Shown piece by piece: positions 46,869 to 58,930 of a stretch of DNA of 64,000 bases. Every line of letters begins with the position of its first letter. Within the stretch, counting starts at the first letter, position 1. A program made the position numbers and the translations under genes. The notes beneath the pieces are model-generated. The model made no database searches, was not told the origin of the DNA, and saw only the letters and a program-made list of their open reading frames with translations. The DNA is from Phragmites australis (taxonomy: Eukaryota; Streptophyta; Magnoliopsida; Poales; Poaceae). The stretch covers positions 22,355,819-22,419,818 of the forward strand of contig NC_084924.1 of the NCBI RefSeq assembly GCF_958298935.1. The letters run 5' to 3'.

Positions 46869-49800
46869 AGTGCTAACACTTATTGCAGCTACTTTTCGAT
46901 TAAAACGAGAGTAATTCTGGCAGTCCCGATATATGCTCAACAAAGTCCAAGGTCATAGCATATACCGTTTACAGCATACTTTCATCACAAGATATTAATA
47001 GCGTGCGGATATTTAACTTGTATTACATACCATGTTCATCATACCAGTTTCTATGTAACATTAGAGTGTTCATACACAGCAGATAGTATTGACAACAAAG
47101 ATTGGTGGTGCCATTGCTCAAAAGGCACCACGGGATTAGCTTCATTAGACCTCCTCTACTCCTGCCCATCGCCAGCATCGGTAAGATGGAAACATCCATA
47201 CACTAGTTCATTATTACCTGCACAACTTAAGGGCAACACCTTGAGTATGAAGGTAACTCAAGACTAACATAATATTGGTATATACTATCTTGACTCCAAG
47301 GATAGCATTTAGTTGAATGGCAAGGATAGACACAAGGTTAAGTTGATTCAGTGAAAATACTTTCATCAATGTAATGACCTAAACAACTAACATTAATCAT
47401 CAATGATTATAATCTCAAAGAAATGTAAACTTTCTCAACTCAAATAAGCATCAGCAGTTGCTTCTCCTCTAAACCCACTTACTTTCTATTTCCCCCACAA
47501 CTGAATGAAACTCTATGATTGATGTCCAGTGAGCATCACGCGTGCTCATGATCAAGAGCGTGGCAATTCGAATTCATCTTACACCCTTCAGGGGAGTACT
47601 TCTTTACCCACACGACACGAGATCATCCTCTTAGCACTCATGACAACCTTTCCCAATGAAGGCTCGATCGATTGGAACATGCACCTCTCAGTGTGGTGGT
47701 TAGCTAGGTCTACTTCCAAATTTGGCTAGATGCCCCAACAAGCTTGCCCGCTCATACTGTAGATGTTCAAGCCAAAGGGTCATAGCTACAAAAGGTATTC
47801 AGCTCATCTTTACCGTATTGGGATATGTGGTAGTATGGATAAGTGCTTAAGAGAATGTCACCAACAATCGGTGCTTCACCAATGCAAGGGGTCCATGGCA
47901 TTCGGTTCTCCTTTCCCGAATTGCCCCTAACCAATTCATCATCCCAACTTGTAATTGAAAGCCCTATAGCTCGTGAACAATGGGCGTTCCATAGCTCGAC
48001 TTCTACCGGTGACCTATGCATTGCTAAGCATTCTGAACTTCTTTTAAGTTGGACATTAACATGGTTATACTTGGGTTACAAGTATGGAGGTCATCAGTAT
48101 ATCAAGGTAGAAGCTGAGCTATGGAACGATGCATCAGATAGGTTATACCCAATTCTCAACATCAAATTGCTAAAACAAGCATATATGACTCATAGCAATA
48201 TCTAGTAAATTGACCAACAATCCACCAAAGTATAGGAGAAATATGATATATTCTTGCCTAGTGCTTTCTATTCTTCACTCACGAATTCCACTAGTTCATC
48301 CACGATTTCAAGCACACGACTCCTTGAAGCGACAGTTTCTAAATAAAAGAATGATGCATCACAAATGAGTATGGATGACATGCGATGAAAGATTCTCTAC
48401 AATGCATGATTAAAGTGGAGATACAATGAATCATGTCATGAGTCCATAGCATTGATCATTTCTCAAATTGGATTATTGTAAAATGTTTTTACAATTTTCC
48501 TTAATTAATTAAGCTTAAACCAGCTTAATCTTAAACAGAAAAAATAATTATGCCTAAAATGAGGGTGAATATTTTTAATAAACAGGTCATAATGTAATAA
48601 GAATAAACAAATTGCTTTCATCAATTTTGGACTTAACAATAATTAATTATGAATTATTAAAGCTTAAAACCATTTCATTAACTAAAGAAGTTTCAGTACA
48701 TATTTCATGGCTCGTAGAATTTTTAACATGTAGATCATGATCATACAAAGCTAACAAAATTGGTTTCACAATTGTTGGAGCTATATTTAATTTATTGACA
48801 ATTTTACAAGCTTTTAATCGATTTAATAGTATTATAATAACTAAATTTTGCTTTTTCTCTACAATATCCAAATACTAAATGCCCTAAAACCTTTTTACAC
48901 TCAAAGATAGCTAGGCATAGAGATGACTGGTGGGGTCAGGGCCTAGTGGCCGCTTCAAAATCGGTTGACCGCGGGTGGCCTCGGTAGTGTGCGCAAGAGC
49001 GTGCGGCAGCACAACTCGTCAGCGGTGAATGGCAGTGGGACATGACTGGCCAGAAGCACCCACAGGACCAGCGCACAATAGGGAGACTTACTAGGCAACT
49101 GTTGGCCGATGAGCTTGGCCGGAGCATGGCCGGTGGCGAGCACATGGATGGCGGTCATGGTGGATCGGTCCTGCATGCCAGTGCTGAACGGCGGCAATGT
49201 TAGCCCAGCTGAGGATGCCTAAGACATCTACGTAGGCGTGCAGACTCAAATATGTGGCCATTTGCCTATGGGCTGGCCGAAGCACGGTCGATGTCATGCT
49301 TAGAGAGGCAACAGCGCACGGCGTACGGGGATGACCGCACTGGCTTTGAGCCGAGGGAAAAAACATGTGCAAAAGCTTCAAAGGGTCATTGGGAAGCTCA
49401 CCAAGCTCTCAATTGGGCCAGAGATGCGGCATAATGGTGAGTCAATGGTGGAGCGGCAAACCAAGCCACCAGTGATGAAGAAGATGGCGACGCGAGCTCC
49501 AATCCAGCTGGGAAACACGTCAATTCGGTCGAGGAGGGCTCGATGAAGCTTTTGCGACCTTCCTCCATGATCCACGTGTCTCAGGCTCGAGGGAACTCAT
49601 CGGGAGCACCATGGATTTGGGCTCAATGGTGTGGCTATTCTGTTCTACTATGCTTGGCTGGGAAGGAGAGAGGAAGTAGAAGGCTCGCGCGCGAGAGAAA
49701 TAGAGTGAAGGAGAGAGAGGAGGGGACATGCGGTTTAACGTGGTGGCTTCCCTCGGTCAAAGAAGGCAGTGCTGAAGACGTGGCTCAGTGGCTGGCCTAA

Positions 49801-50325
49801 ACTTTTAACAACGGCATCGACAGAGAGACAAAGAGAGAGGGCTGACAGGTAGGCCCATGAATAGTTGCCGACATGAGAAAAAATATCCCCTTCCCTTCTC
49901 TGATCCAAGGCAGGTCCTCCCAAGCTCCAAACTTTGTGGGAGAATTTTTTTGGGATACTATAATTCATGTGCAACCCATTTTAACTGGTTTATCCCAAAA
50001 ATCCCGAGACAAAGTTAAATGAAAATGCTTCAAATTTGCAACCTTCTCTAAGTTTCTCTAATTTTAAGGCCTCAAATTAAATCCCAAAAATCTTGGAAAA
50101 TTCACTAATATTTTTCATATGCCATGGATTAATTTCTAAAATTATTTCAAGCCCTAAGATATATAGTAATTTTGTGAGTTCCTTCACAATGCATCACTTC
50201 TCATAAAACTTATCAATTTATGTTTAATTTTTAGTTGCATACAATTTTTCCTCAAATAGATAAACATGATGCTAATGATGTGCATGAATGCTTAGTGATT
50301 TGTTTAAGAATTTTGGGATGTTACA
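46869..50325 (-). mobile_element. Gypsy-type LTR, family C copy 4
   Basis: The minus strand begins TGTAACATCCC at 50325 and the backbone matches copies 1-3 over about 3.4 kb; it is the longest copy. Landmarks are the dyad CTTGAGTTACCTTCATACTC near 47240 and the ACTTCTACCGGTGACCTA block near 48000. GC-rich sequence at 48925-49900 gives overlapping frames of 60-96 codons on both strands without domains. Unlike copies 1-3 I see no dyad-motif cluster. Its right edge interrupts the G6 protease; its left edge meets the G2 LTR. Confidence 0.6.
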
Positions 50326-52420
50326 CTGCATCTTATCTAAAGCACTAAGAAACAAGATATTCATAGAAGTTTCACCATCAATAAGTACTCAGTTTACCTT
50401 GCAGTTGTTGATGGTGGGTCTAACCGCTGTTGGATAGCAGCCGATATGATTGATGATATTTGGGCAGTGAGACTCATCGAAGGTGATGGCACCTTGACTC
50501 ACTTGAGAGCTTTGGGGTGCCCGAACATTGTAGCATAGATTTCTTGCTCGACGCTCATGATCTATCATTTGGACTCTTATCTGGAGGATCCCTCAAAGAT
50601 ATGAGTTACCTCATGTTGTTCATCCTAGAATAGCAAGTCATCATCCTCCTTACCGTGGCTCTGTGAGTTGAAACTGGAAGGCTTGCCTGAGACCTTTGCC
50701 GTTTGATGTTGTTCCTGTTGCTCGATCACCACCCGACAGCTCTCCAGGTCCTAGGTATCAATATTGTGGATGACACACTACTTAGAACCATCGCCCAATG
50801 AGGACCTTTTTCTCTTATCGGGGAACCTTGGGTGCTAGAAGCTACTTCTAAGAACCATCGCCCAATGAGGACCTTTTTCCCTTATCGGGGAACTTTGGGT
50901 GCTATAAGCTCTTGTCTTGAGATGCGGCCATGACATTGTGACCATCTGTCTCTTTTTCTTCTTGTCCTTCTTGGTCTTCTTGCTGGACTTGCATGGAATC
51001 CTTGTCCTCCACACTGGGTTGAGGTAGCTTCTCCCCCTTCTCAAGTGACATGTTCCAAGCAACAGCTTATGCAGTGGTTGCACAACAAGCAACCAACTTG
51101 AACAACTCTTTGACATCTCAAGGGGGCCGTATTGCCATGTCTTCAATCAACCTCTTGTCTCATATGCCCTGTCAAAAGGCGTGAATTACTGAGGGGTCGG
51201 TAATATCTGGAACCATGTTTTGGATGTTGCTGAAATGCTTGATGAAATCCTGGAGTGACTCCTTTTGTCCTTTTCAGAGTTCATGAAGATTGTCTTCTTT
51301 CCCGAAGTGAACATATGTGCCCTGGAAATTTGCTAGAAAAAGGTCACAAAGCTTCACCCAAGAGGAGACCGATTCTGGTAGAAGGTTGGTCAGTCACATC
51401 TGGACCGACACTTCTTGAGCTATGGGGAGGTAATTGACCACATCCTTCTCGTCCCCCAGCTGCTAGGATTGTTGTAGTGTAAATATGAAGAAACTCCATC
51501 GGATTACTAATTCCATTATGTTTTTCAATTGTACCAGATCAAAATGTGGCTGAACAGATTTGAGTCAAGGTGTGAACACTCAACACTCAGTAACCACAGT
51601 TCTTCTCTAGTGACCATACCCGTTGCCTCAATCATCAGGGGTCAAGGAGGATCAATCGATCATGAACCCAGGTATTCCACCGAGGCCTCTCGGTAGATTC
51701 AGCAATGTCTTCCATCCTACCACATCGATTCCTACCTTCATGATGCGAACTCTCACCAAGATGTTCCGTACGAATCTTGGACTGGTGTTCTAGCCAGGAA
51801 TGACTGGGAGTCCTTTGAGAGTCATGCCTCTTGTGTCCTTTACGAGAGGATGAATTTTGGCCACCCTGAGGTACTTGATTCTTCTAGACTCAAGCAGCCG
51901 AAGCCTCAGCTTGAACTTGGGCCCTAGTGACATGCCCGGTTATTTCTTGTACCCAGCGCGCGCCAACAGGGGATTCCCACCCACCCTAAGGATTAAAGAG
52001 GTGTGCTCTTACTTGCTCAAGCTGCCATGGTATTGGATGTGTACTACTGGGTGCTAAACTTACCAAAGAGATTCCAATAAGTTGGAGTGATCTCCTTGTT
52101 GTTGCCCTAGTCGCCACCAGCACTCTTAGGAGTATTTGTTGGAGGAGGCACTTTTCTATCGGGGTTTTCTGAAGGAATTTCCCCTGTTGGTAGATCCCCA
52201 CAGTTATTAGGGCTAATTGGGTTGTCCACAATCTTAGCACCATTCTCGACAACGTTCATCTCACGATGCTCCTCGAAGTCGTCAGACAAAGATGATGAGT
52301 CAAGTGTGGTAAATCGAGGCTCATCCTCTGGAACCTCCCCACATACGCCAACCACCGCCGATGCATGCATATGGCATGGGCTGGATCTAGAGTCGGAGTG
52401 GACTCCAATTTTTGCACTAT
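50326..52420 (-). pseudogene. Gag and protease of Tat element G6
   Basis: Minus-strand frames: 52370-52107 (MHASAVVGVCGEVPEDEPRF...), a capsid-like middle near 51500-51150, and a Lys/Glu-rich part (KKTKKDKKKKR) at about 50985-50940. Near 50790-50720 comes a zinc-type block CVIHNIDT and DLESCRVV, with TAG codons where Trp and Gln are expected. The protease part reads ITFDESHCPNIINHIGCYPT and then VLIDGETSMNILFLSALD, with its Asp-Gly intact, and stops at 50326 where LTR C copy 4 begins. It is a different Tat family from G1. Confidence 0.7.
50782..50910. repeat. 67-bp tandem duplication in G6 gag
   Basis: Two units, 50782-50843 and 50849-50910, differ at only a few bases (CTTATCGGGGAACCTTGGGT versus CTTATCGGGGAACTTTGGGT). 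The duplication repeats about 22 codons of the linker before the zinc motif. Confidence 0.85.
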
Positions 52421-52542
52421 TTCTAGAATAAATATACTAGAAACCTACTTTTAAATACAATCACTTGCCTTTAATCCAAAACATATTACAACTCTCAACT
52501 CGAACTCAATCTCCTCCGGCTAAGTCTTTTCGAAGGATCTTG

Positions 52543-52838
52543 ACACTACTACAAAACATCTCTTCCTTGCGCCCTATCGCTGTTGGTTCACTAAAAACCG
52601 GTAGTAACACAATTATCTCTGTCCGTTCATAAGAAAAAACAATCACTACCGGTTCTTACAAAAAAAGCACTTATCATTGTCGGTTCTTAATGAAAACTAG
52701 CAGTATCGCTACCAATTATTTAAGAACCGATAGTGAAACCCAGCCCGCACCCCCCCCTTGATAAGTCTCTAGCACCCTCATGACCTCAAAAATATCTAGG
52801 TCTCTAGCACCCCTTATTTCTCATCCTCATTTCTCCTC

Positions 52839-52893
<55 letters not shown>

Positions 52894-53348
52894 CGCTCAT
52901 CAGTGCCAAGAGTGCGACCGATCCACAAATCCATGATGCTCAGTGGTAGGCCTACCTACCGAAGCGCCTTCACCAACGACGGCTTCCCGCCCCACGTCCC
53001 CAGGCTGGGCAGCTGCTACGACAACTTCCAGTAAGATCTCTCTCTTTCTTGCTTCACTGTTTGATCTCTAGAGTTTCTCGCGAGTGCCATTTCCAGCTTC
53101 GTGTCATCGGCACAGGTGATAGCGTCTAGCACGTGCTCATCCAAGATAGCGACGGAGACTCCTCCTCATCCCCCTACCAGGATGCCAGTGTGGAAGCTCG
53201 AGCAAGAGGAGCACGAGTGATTGCAGCCGCGAGGCCTCGGCTCCATGGCCACGCCAGCCGCTGGATCCATAGCCGAAGCTCCACCTAGTGCATAACTCGC
53301 GCCAACCGATCTCGACCAGCACGCGGACTAGCGCCCATCGAAGCTCTA
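52543..53348 (+). mobile_element. CACTA element 2, left part
   Basis: The segment starts CACTACTACAAAACATCTC and carries subterminal repeats with the core AACCGGTAGT and ACTACCGGTTCTTA (52600-52740). A C run and a (CT)n tract at 52842-52890 follow, then a gene-like exon. It ends where a second CACTA end begins at 53349. No right end was found, so it is either truncated or continued beyond the next element. Confidence 0.55.
52930..53034 (+). pseudogene. Possible captured gene exon inside CACTA 2
   Basis: A coding-like stretch reads MMLSGRPTYRSAFTND, then GFPPHVPRLGSCYDNF, and is followed by GTAAGATCTC, a good splice donor at about 53032. Another acceptor-like GGCACAG ends near 53115 with GC-rich sequence after it. 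CACTA elements often capture gene pieces. I do not recognise the source gene. Confidence 0.35.
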
Positions 53349-53925
53349 CACTACTCCAGAATAGCATATTAGTGACGAGTGATAACCGTCATTATTGATG
53401 GTTACGGCATCCGTCACTCTTATTGCATCACTAATGATAAAACATTAGTGACGGGTTTGGACCCGTCACTAAAATGCGTCTCCTATGACCTGAGAAGGCA
53501 TGTTGCCCGTCACACCGTCATTAGTGACGGGTGGTATATACACCCTTCACTATTTATTGATCCCCAGTGACAGGTAGTTTTTCAACCCGTCAGTGGTTAC
53601 TAAGTCATTAGTAATGGGTAGATTTTCAACCCGTCTCTGGGACTCTGTCATTAGTGACGGGTGCTAAAAACAACCTGGCACTAGTGACTGAGTCATTAGT
53701 GACGGGTGTATTTACCACCCATCACTAATTATCTAGAACCAGTGACGGGTAGCAACAACCCGTCACTGGAGTCACCAGCGACGGGGTGTTATGAGTCATT
53801 AGTGACATGTATCTTTTCAACCCATCTCTAATGACTGAGTTTCAGAGATTGATTGGAAAGCTACCTGTCATTGGGATTTGGTCTTCAATGACAGGTGAAT
53901 TTACCACCCGTCACTAATATTCTCA
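53349..53925. repeat. Subterminal repeats TAGTGACGGGT of CACTA 3
   Basis: About ten inverted pairs of ATTAGTGACGGGT and ACCCGTCACTAAT, each pair 30-60 bp long, run through this stretch, for example at 53448-53475, 53519-53560 and 53694-53730. Such repeats are the usual transposase-binding regions of CACTA elements. Confidence 0.8.
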
Positions 53926-54264
53926 TCGTCCAAAGGGATTTAACTTTTTCGTGGATACATCCTGAAGCAATGTTATTATTTGGCAGCCGTCTTCTCCTGC
54001 AAATAAGACAAATCCAGATACATTCATGCCATAATCACTATTCATTTCAAGATATATACCCACATTGTACGGACCGAGTCACAAGATATACAACCACAAA
54101 TTACATAATCAAAAGTCCTCAAAATGTACAACGGCGCAAGTCTACATCAAGAGATCAAATTACATAAGTCAAAAGTGCAACCACAAATTACATAAAGATA
54201 GTTACAAATTACAGAAGTCAAAATTACAACCACAAATTACATAAGTCAGAGCCCTGCCTCCCTA

Positions 54265-57156
54265 CAATAGAACTTACCTTTCGAAGAGACGACTTCGGTC
54301 ATTAAGATGGACGCGAACTGTGCTCGAATGTTGGAGAGTGCAGACTCCTCGATGTTGCCGTCCGATAAGCTGAATTCCTGCTAAATGAAAATAGTTATGG
54401 AAAAAGTGTGCAATTAGCGTGAGCAAAATCATTTTATCATCAGATATTTGTAATGAATAAAAGCAGCTATGAAATCACTATGCAATTATCTTACATCTGG
54501 GGATTTCATATCCTTTGCTTCCATGAATTACAGCATGTGACACGCAACGTAGAATACGTAGGAGTTGCCTGGTGATTGTTGGTGACACTGGAGAGGGAAA
54601 AAATCGTCAGTTTGAAAGGAAAAAATGTAGTAGTAGATTATTTGCAAATATGTCTGTTGGCACCTACCGTGAAGATGGTCTTATGTGTCCATGTGCAGGG
54701 CTCCTTCGGATCATACTTTGGATCACAGCACATATACATGTCAAAAGCCCTACATGAGAAGAGGGATCTAATAGTCAACGTTTGGTGTAAGTTTGAAAAG
54801 TTTAGTATGTAACCAAAGTCATGAAGTGCTTACTCATTGAGGATTTGTTTGATGAAAGTATAGTCATGTTGTCTTCGTTTGCCGTTAGTTCTCACCACTG
54901 GTCTTGATGAATCAAGGTACCAGACCAAGTTCCACTTGGGGGCAATGACCAGTAAGATCCAATGACCACCCGTATTATGGGCGGCCATCAGGTAGTCCCT
55001 CTTTGAAAGGTGGCTCATTTCCCTAGCCACATATTCCACAACGAATTCTCTTTGTTGTTCCATCAAAGAAATCGTCACATTTTGGGGGTTAAGGAATCCA
55101 AAGGGCTTCTTCTTCCTCGTTTCTTGTATCAAGTGTCTACAAATAAAAAATTACTTAGATTGGAGAATTTAATGGTAAATTATTGAATGTCTAGTTTCAA
55201 AGGGCTTACAATGTAAAGCATCGTAATAACCCCACATCCATACCATCGAGATTTAAGAGGTCGTATAAGTCATTGAAGCTCACGAGGAAGTAGCTGTCCT
55301 CAGTCGAGAATTGAAGATTTTGGTAATATAAGACAATGGAATCCTTCTTCTCTCTACAACCTTGCAGGTAGCAATTATGCAACTCATCACAAGGTTGTCC
55401 CACCCGCCAAAGTGAATCTGCTGGCAGCAAGGGCTTCATAAGCTTGAATTTTGAGTTTTTCTTAGTCCAAGCTTCCCCTATTCAACGCTTCTTGATGATT
55501 GAGTCCTTACCAGAGGACATGGATTTCTTTGGTAGTGCTGCTTGGACCTTGGCCTAGACCTCTTCTTCTTCTCTGGGCTACCCTCAGGTTGCTTACTTGT
55601 AGACGGCAGAGTAGGGAAAGGCTTTTCTTCATCTCTGGGCTACCCTCAGGTTGCTTAACTGTAGATAGTGGAGTGGGCAAAGGCGACACAACTAGTGCAT
55701 CTCGAGGCTGAGGTTGGGGTAGGGACTTGAACATCCAGGCGGATCGCTACTAGATACCGTGTGCACCATGATGTCCCCCTCTTCCATTGGATCCTTGGAA
55801 GACAAGCTTGACTCAGTTTTTTGATCTCATCATTGGGGGGATGGGCCAATCTGTGTCCATGGTATTGGCATGTAAAAAATCTACGAAGACCATGGCATAG
55901 CTAGGATGTATCGGGACTGTATGTAACACCTAGACATTTGGATGCACCTAACCCTTTGCATCCTCAATATAGTAGCCTCCATGTCTTATGACCAGCGAGC
56001 ATGGTGTGGGCCCATCGAGAAGGTCTATAGTATCAAGCTCCACAGATGGAGAGAAGACAGGTTGTTTAACCTCCCTGGAGGCTTGAGTACTCTTGTGTCC
56101 AGTAATGGGGCTACCACCCGCTGGTGCACAAGGAATTATGACTCCCTTTATCACAAACCTTTGCAGGACGTCTTGATAAATGATCACCCTGATTGACTGG
56201 GTTGATGCTTCCACATCTATTGGGACTGACCTCTTCATCTTCTTATACATCCCGATGTGTTCAGGGAAGCCTAACTTCCAGCCCTGGGAACTAGACACGC
56301 CTCGAACGCAACCTGGGTGCTCATGGTTTCCCAGCGCATTAGAGAGCACGTCATGTTCCCTGACCCCAGTGAATGAACCTTTGGAGGAGTGGGTTGCTAT
56401 TTCTTTCATCTTTTGAGAAATTTTCTCAGTTTCGCAAGGTGATTTTTCCACTATCTGACAGTGTACCCCTCGCGCACAAATACGATTGTGATCATCCCGG
56501 GAATTACAACCAAGAATTCTTCTTGTCCATTGTTTGCTAACTTTGTATTCTCCGTCTTCCATTTATCCCTTTTTCCCACATACCCACCTATGCCCAGCTT
56601 GTGATTCTTCTTGTTCTTTGCCCGAAGCTGCTTCTTTGCTGAATTCTCTGTTTGGAACATCTCAGAGCTCCTCAACACCACAAAAGCTTCACAATCCTCT
56701 CTTTTAATATATGGGTACTTGCTGAAGGGCTCCAACTCTTTTGCAATATACTCGTTCACAAGCTTGCTCTTGTGGCTTCTCCAAAGTTTGGCGATCATTT
56801 TCATAGCAGCCCTACAAGCCTTCGCCTTCATGTTCTCCGGGAACTCCAGAAACGTATTGACACCATCATTGAATAAGGTATTCTTTTGATCCACAGTGAG
56901 GTCATTGAACTTCCGAAGGGTCAATGGCACCCTCTCTCGAGTATTAAGGCATGCGAGCTTCCGCAACATCTTCAGGGCCTTCTTCTCCGTAGGCACGCCA
57001 TTATCATGGATTTTCATGATGGTAATCTTTTCAATCGGCCACTTTGCTTGTGCCCTTGCCTTTTGTATTGTTACTCCACTAGAAGCTAGTTGCATAGACA
57101 TCTAACTGGGAGCTTGTGCTTCATCAGAGGAGTCCGATGACTCGTTCGCAAACATC
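54265..57156 (-). pseudogene. CACTA second gene: Transposase_24-like plus Ulp1-like protease
   Basis: The start is ATG 57156 (MFANESSDSSDEAQAPS), then a TAG (57105 region), then a 216-codon frame to 56451: LTLRKFNDLTVDQKNTLF, KAKACRAAMKMIAKLWRSHK and AKNKKNHKLGIGGYVGKRDK. After a frameshift near 56500 comes VLSNALGNHEHPGCVRGV and WKLGFPEHIGMYKK (56350-56230), the pattern of plant En/Spm Transposase_24. Further on, 55439-55206 ends DLYDLLNLDGMDVGLLRCFT and 55132-54830 is Ulp1/C48-like: GGHWILLVIAPKWN (His codon 54962-54964) and YLDSSRP (Asp 54911-54913). More exons follow with good splice sites: 54749-54669, 54587-54495 and about 54372-54265. In the third of these blocks the catalytic Cys place reads SYVFYVACHM, with Tyr for Cys. 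It is non-functional. Confidence 0.75.
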
Positions 57157-57303
57157 TAGTAGATACGAATATGCAGATACAATTGTATAAGTCTTAGTAA
57201 CTATATTAACTTTTATATGAATTTATGAAAATATGATGTATTTGTTATCAAAAGCGAAGGATCCTACCTAATTTACAATAGGAAAAGATAGGTCCTAATC
57301 CCA

Positions 57304-57514
57304 TTCGAGGATATGTGGCCTGAGTAGGTTTCCATGCTCTTGTACGGTTCTGGAGAAATTTTTGGCAGCACCTTCCCCTATTCTCCAAATACACATCTCG
57401 ACACTGAGCCGAGAGGGTGTGTATCTAGAGAGCAATAGGGAGACGCCACCGAAATCCTCTCTAGAACCATACAAGAGCACAAATGCCTACTACTCGGGCC
57501 ACATATCCTCAAAT
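57304..57514 (-). repeat. 211-bp hairpin upstream of the CACTA 3 gene
   Basis: The left arm from TTCGAGGATATGTGGCC (57304) is the reverse complement, with roughly three quarters identity and a few small gaps, of the right arm ending GGCCACATATCCTCAAA (57514). The loop is about ten bases near 57401-57412. It lies 150 bp upstream of ATG 57156 on the gene's strand. If transcribed it would fold into a stem of about 95 bp. Confidence 0.75.
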
Positions 57515-58659
57515 TGTTCAAAGTACATGGACAATTCAGGAGCATCTTCTTATAAATATGATGAGTTGCCAAGTCATATTTATAATCAAACACACTCCTG
57601 AACGGGAGACGACATAATAGGTTACGCAACCTAAATTCATTTTTGGGATTTTCTTACAAATTTAATTTTAACCATCGTGAACTTGTTGTGCAATATGCAT
57701 ACATTAGTGACAAGAATATACCGCAGCAGATAAACAAGAATAAGAATTAATGTGTGCTATCAGAACTGAACAAAAGCAAGAATAAAAATAGGTAAACATG
57801 GAAATTGCATATGCCAAGCATATAAACATCAAGAACAAGTTTATATTATCAAGTTTTACTCTCAGAAAGAGGGTTACGACTGATGTCACCATCCAAACGC
57901 CAAATTGGCTATATCTTATTTTTTTTATGTGCGATAGCGCACTCTTAATTCTCATATCATTCCCAAGAACAGCATGTACTGCAACATCCAAATTTATGTG
58001 TATTGAAAAGCAAAAATTCTACATGGTTGTGCTAAACTCCTGACCACTGATTCACATACCCTCTATCTCCTATATTACCGTAAATACTACATAGAAATCA
58101 CAACTCAATGGTCAACATTAGGAACACGTAGAGTTTAAGTATTCAATAGTAAGTGTTAAATGTGTAAGATAACAGCAGCACCTAATTCATCTGTGTTAAA
58201 CTGCTAAGTTCATATTGTCACACCTAAGTAGACTACGCTGTCACACACAACCTCACTTAGCCACTATCATCATTGAGTAACATAATCTGACATACTATTT
58301 GTGTCCACCCCAAGCACACAAAGTATGGCAGAATGCACAGAAGTAACTCACAATGGCAGATGAGGATGATGGCAGTAGACGTCGTCGAGGAGGGGACAAC
58401 GGGAGGCCTACCTAGATGGATGAGGACGATGGTGGTGCAGAGCATGGTGGTGCGGGATACTCGGCGTCGGGGAGGAGGCGACGGCGGTGAAGGTTCCTCG
58501 TCGTCAGGGTAGTCAAGGACATAGGCGTAGGGGAAGATGGAGTCGGGGAGGGGGATGGGGGCGGTGGCGGCCTCGGGGACGACCGGGAGAAGGAGGTGAG
58601 GAGGAATGGGCGACAGGCACGGTGAGACTTAGGCAAAATCAGAGGCTATGGTTTTCACG
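57515..58659. other. AT-rich stretch and GC-rich block in CACTA 3
   Basis: 57515-58240 is AT-rich with no recognised gene. 58370-58640 is GC-rich and purine-rich on the plus strand; the minus strand gives a Pro/Ser-rich frame (58636-58412: SFSRSSPRPPPPPSPSPTPS). It may be a captured gene edge; no domain is visible. Confidence 0.25.
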
Positions 58660-58930
58660 CCCGTTATTTATAAACATATCATTAGTGACGGGTGAATTTA
58701 CCACCCATTACTAATGATCGGGTCACAGTGACGGGTGGATTTACCACCCCGTCGCTGGGACTTGGTAATTAGTGATGGCTGGTAAATTCACCTGTCACTA
58801 ATGACCTATTTAGTGACATGTGACATTATCACCCATCATTAATGTGATCATCCCTCTATTTACATGTATATTGGCTGCATCCAGAAGCAAAGTTAGGATT
58901 TGGTAGCAGGATAATCCAGTGATGAGAAAA
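58660..58930. repeat. Second TAGTGACGGGT cluster and direct duplicate
   Basis: Units at 58680-58860 repeat the ATTAGTGACGGGTGAATTTACCACCC theme. The bases after it (GCATCCAGAAGCAAAG, then GGATTTGGTAGCAG, 58873-58906) match those after the left cluster (CATCCTGAAGCAATG, TTTGGCAGCC, 53954-53990) in the same orientation. Confidence 0.65.

Larger units (their letters stand above)
53349..58870 (-). mobile_element. CACTA element 3 with TAGTGACGGGT repeats
   Basis: The plus-strand left edge is CACTACTCCAGAATAGC, directly followed by subterminal repeats. The gene inside reads on the minus strand (57156 to 54265). There is no TNP2 gene, so the element is probably non-autonomous. A second subterminal cluster is at 58660-58860, but the sequence after it repeats the left side in direct, not inverted, order; no right CACTA end is visible. 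The boundary at 58870 is approximate. Confidence 0.6.

Noticed and set aside
48936..49974. Frames of 60-96 codons on both strands near 49000-49900
   Set aside because: They belong to the GC-rich part of LTR C copy 4; no product is recognisable.
52842..52890. A (CT)n tract as a possible regulatory site
   Set aside because: A simple repeat that also occurs in LTRs here (35579-35612); nothing ties it to a gene.
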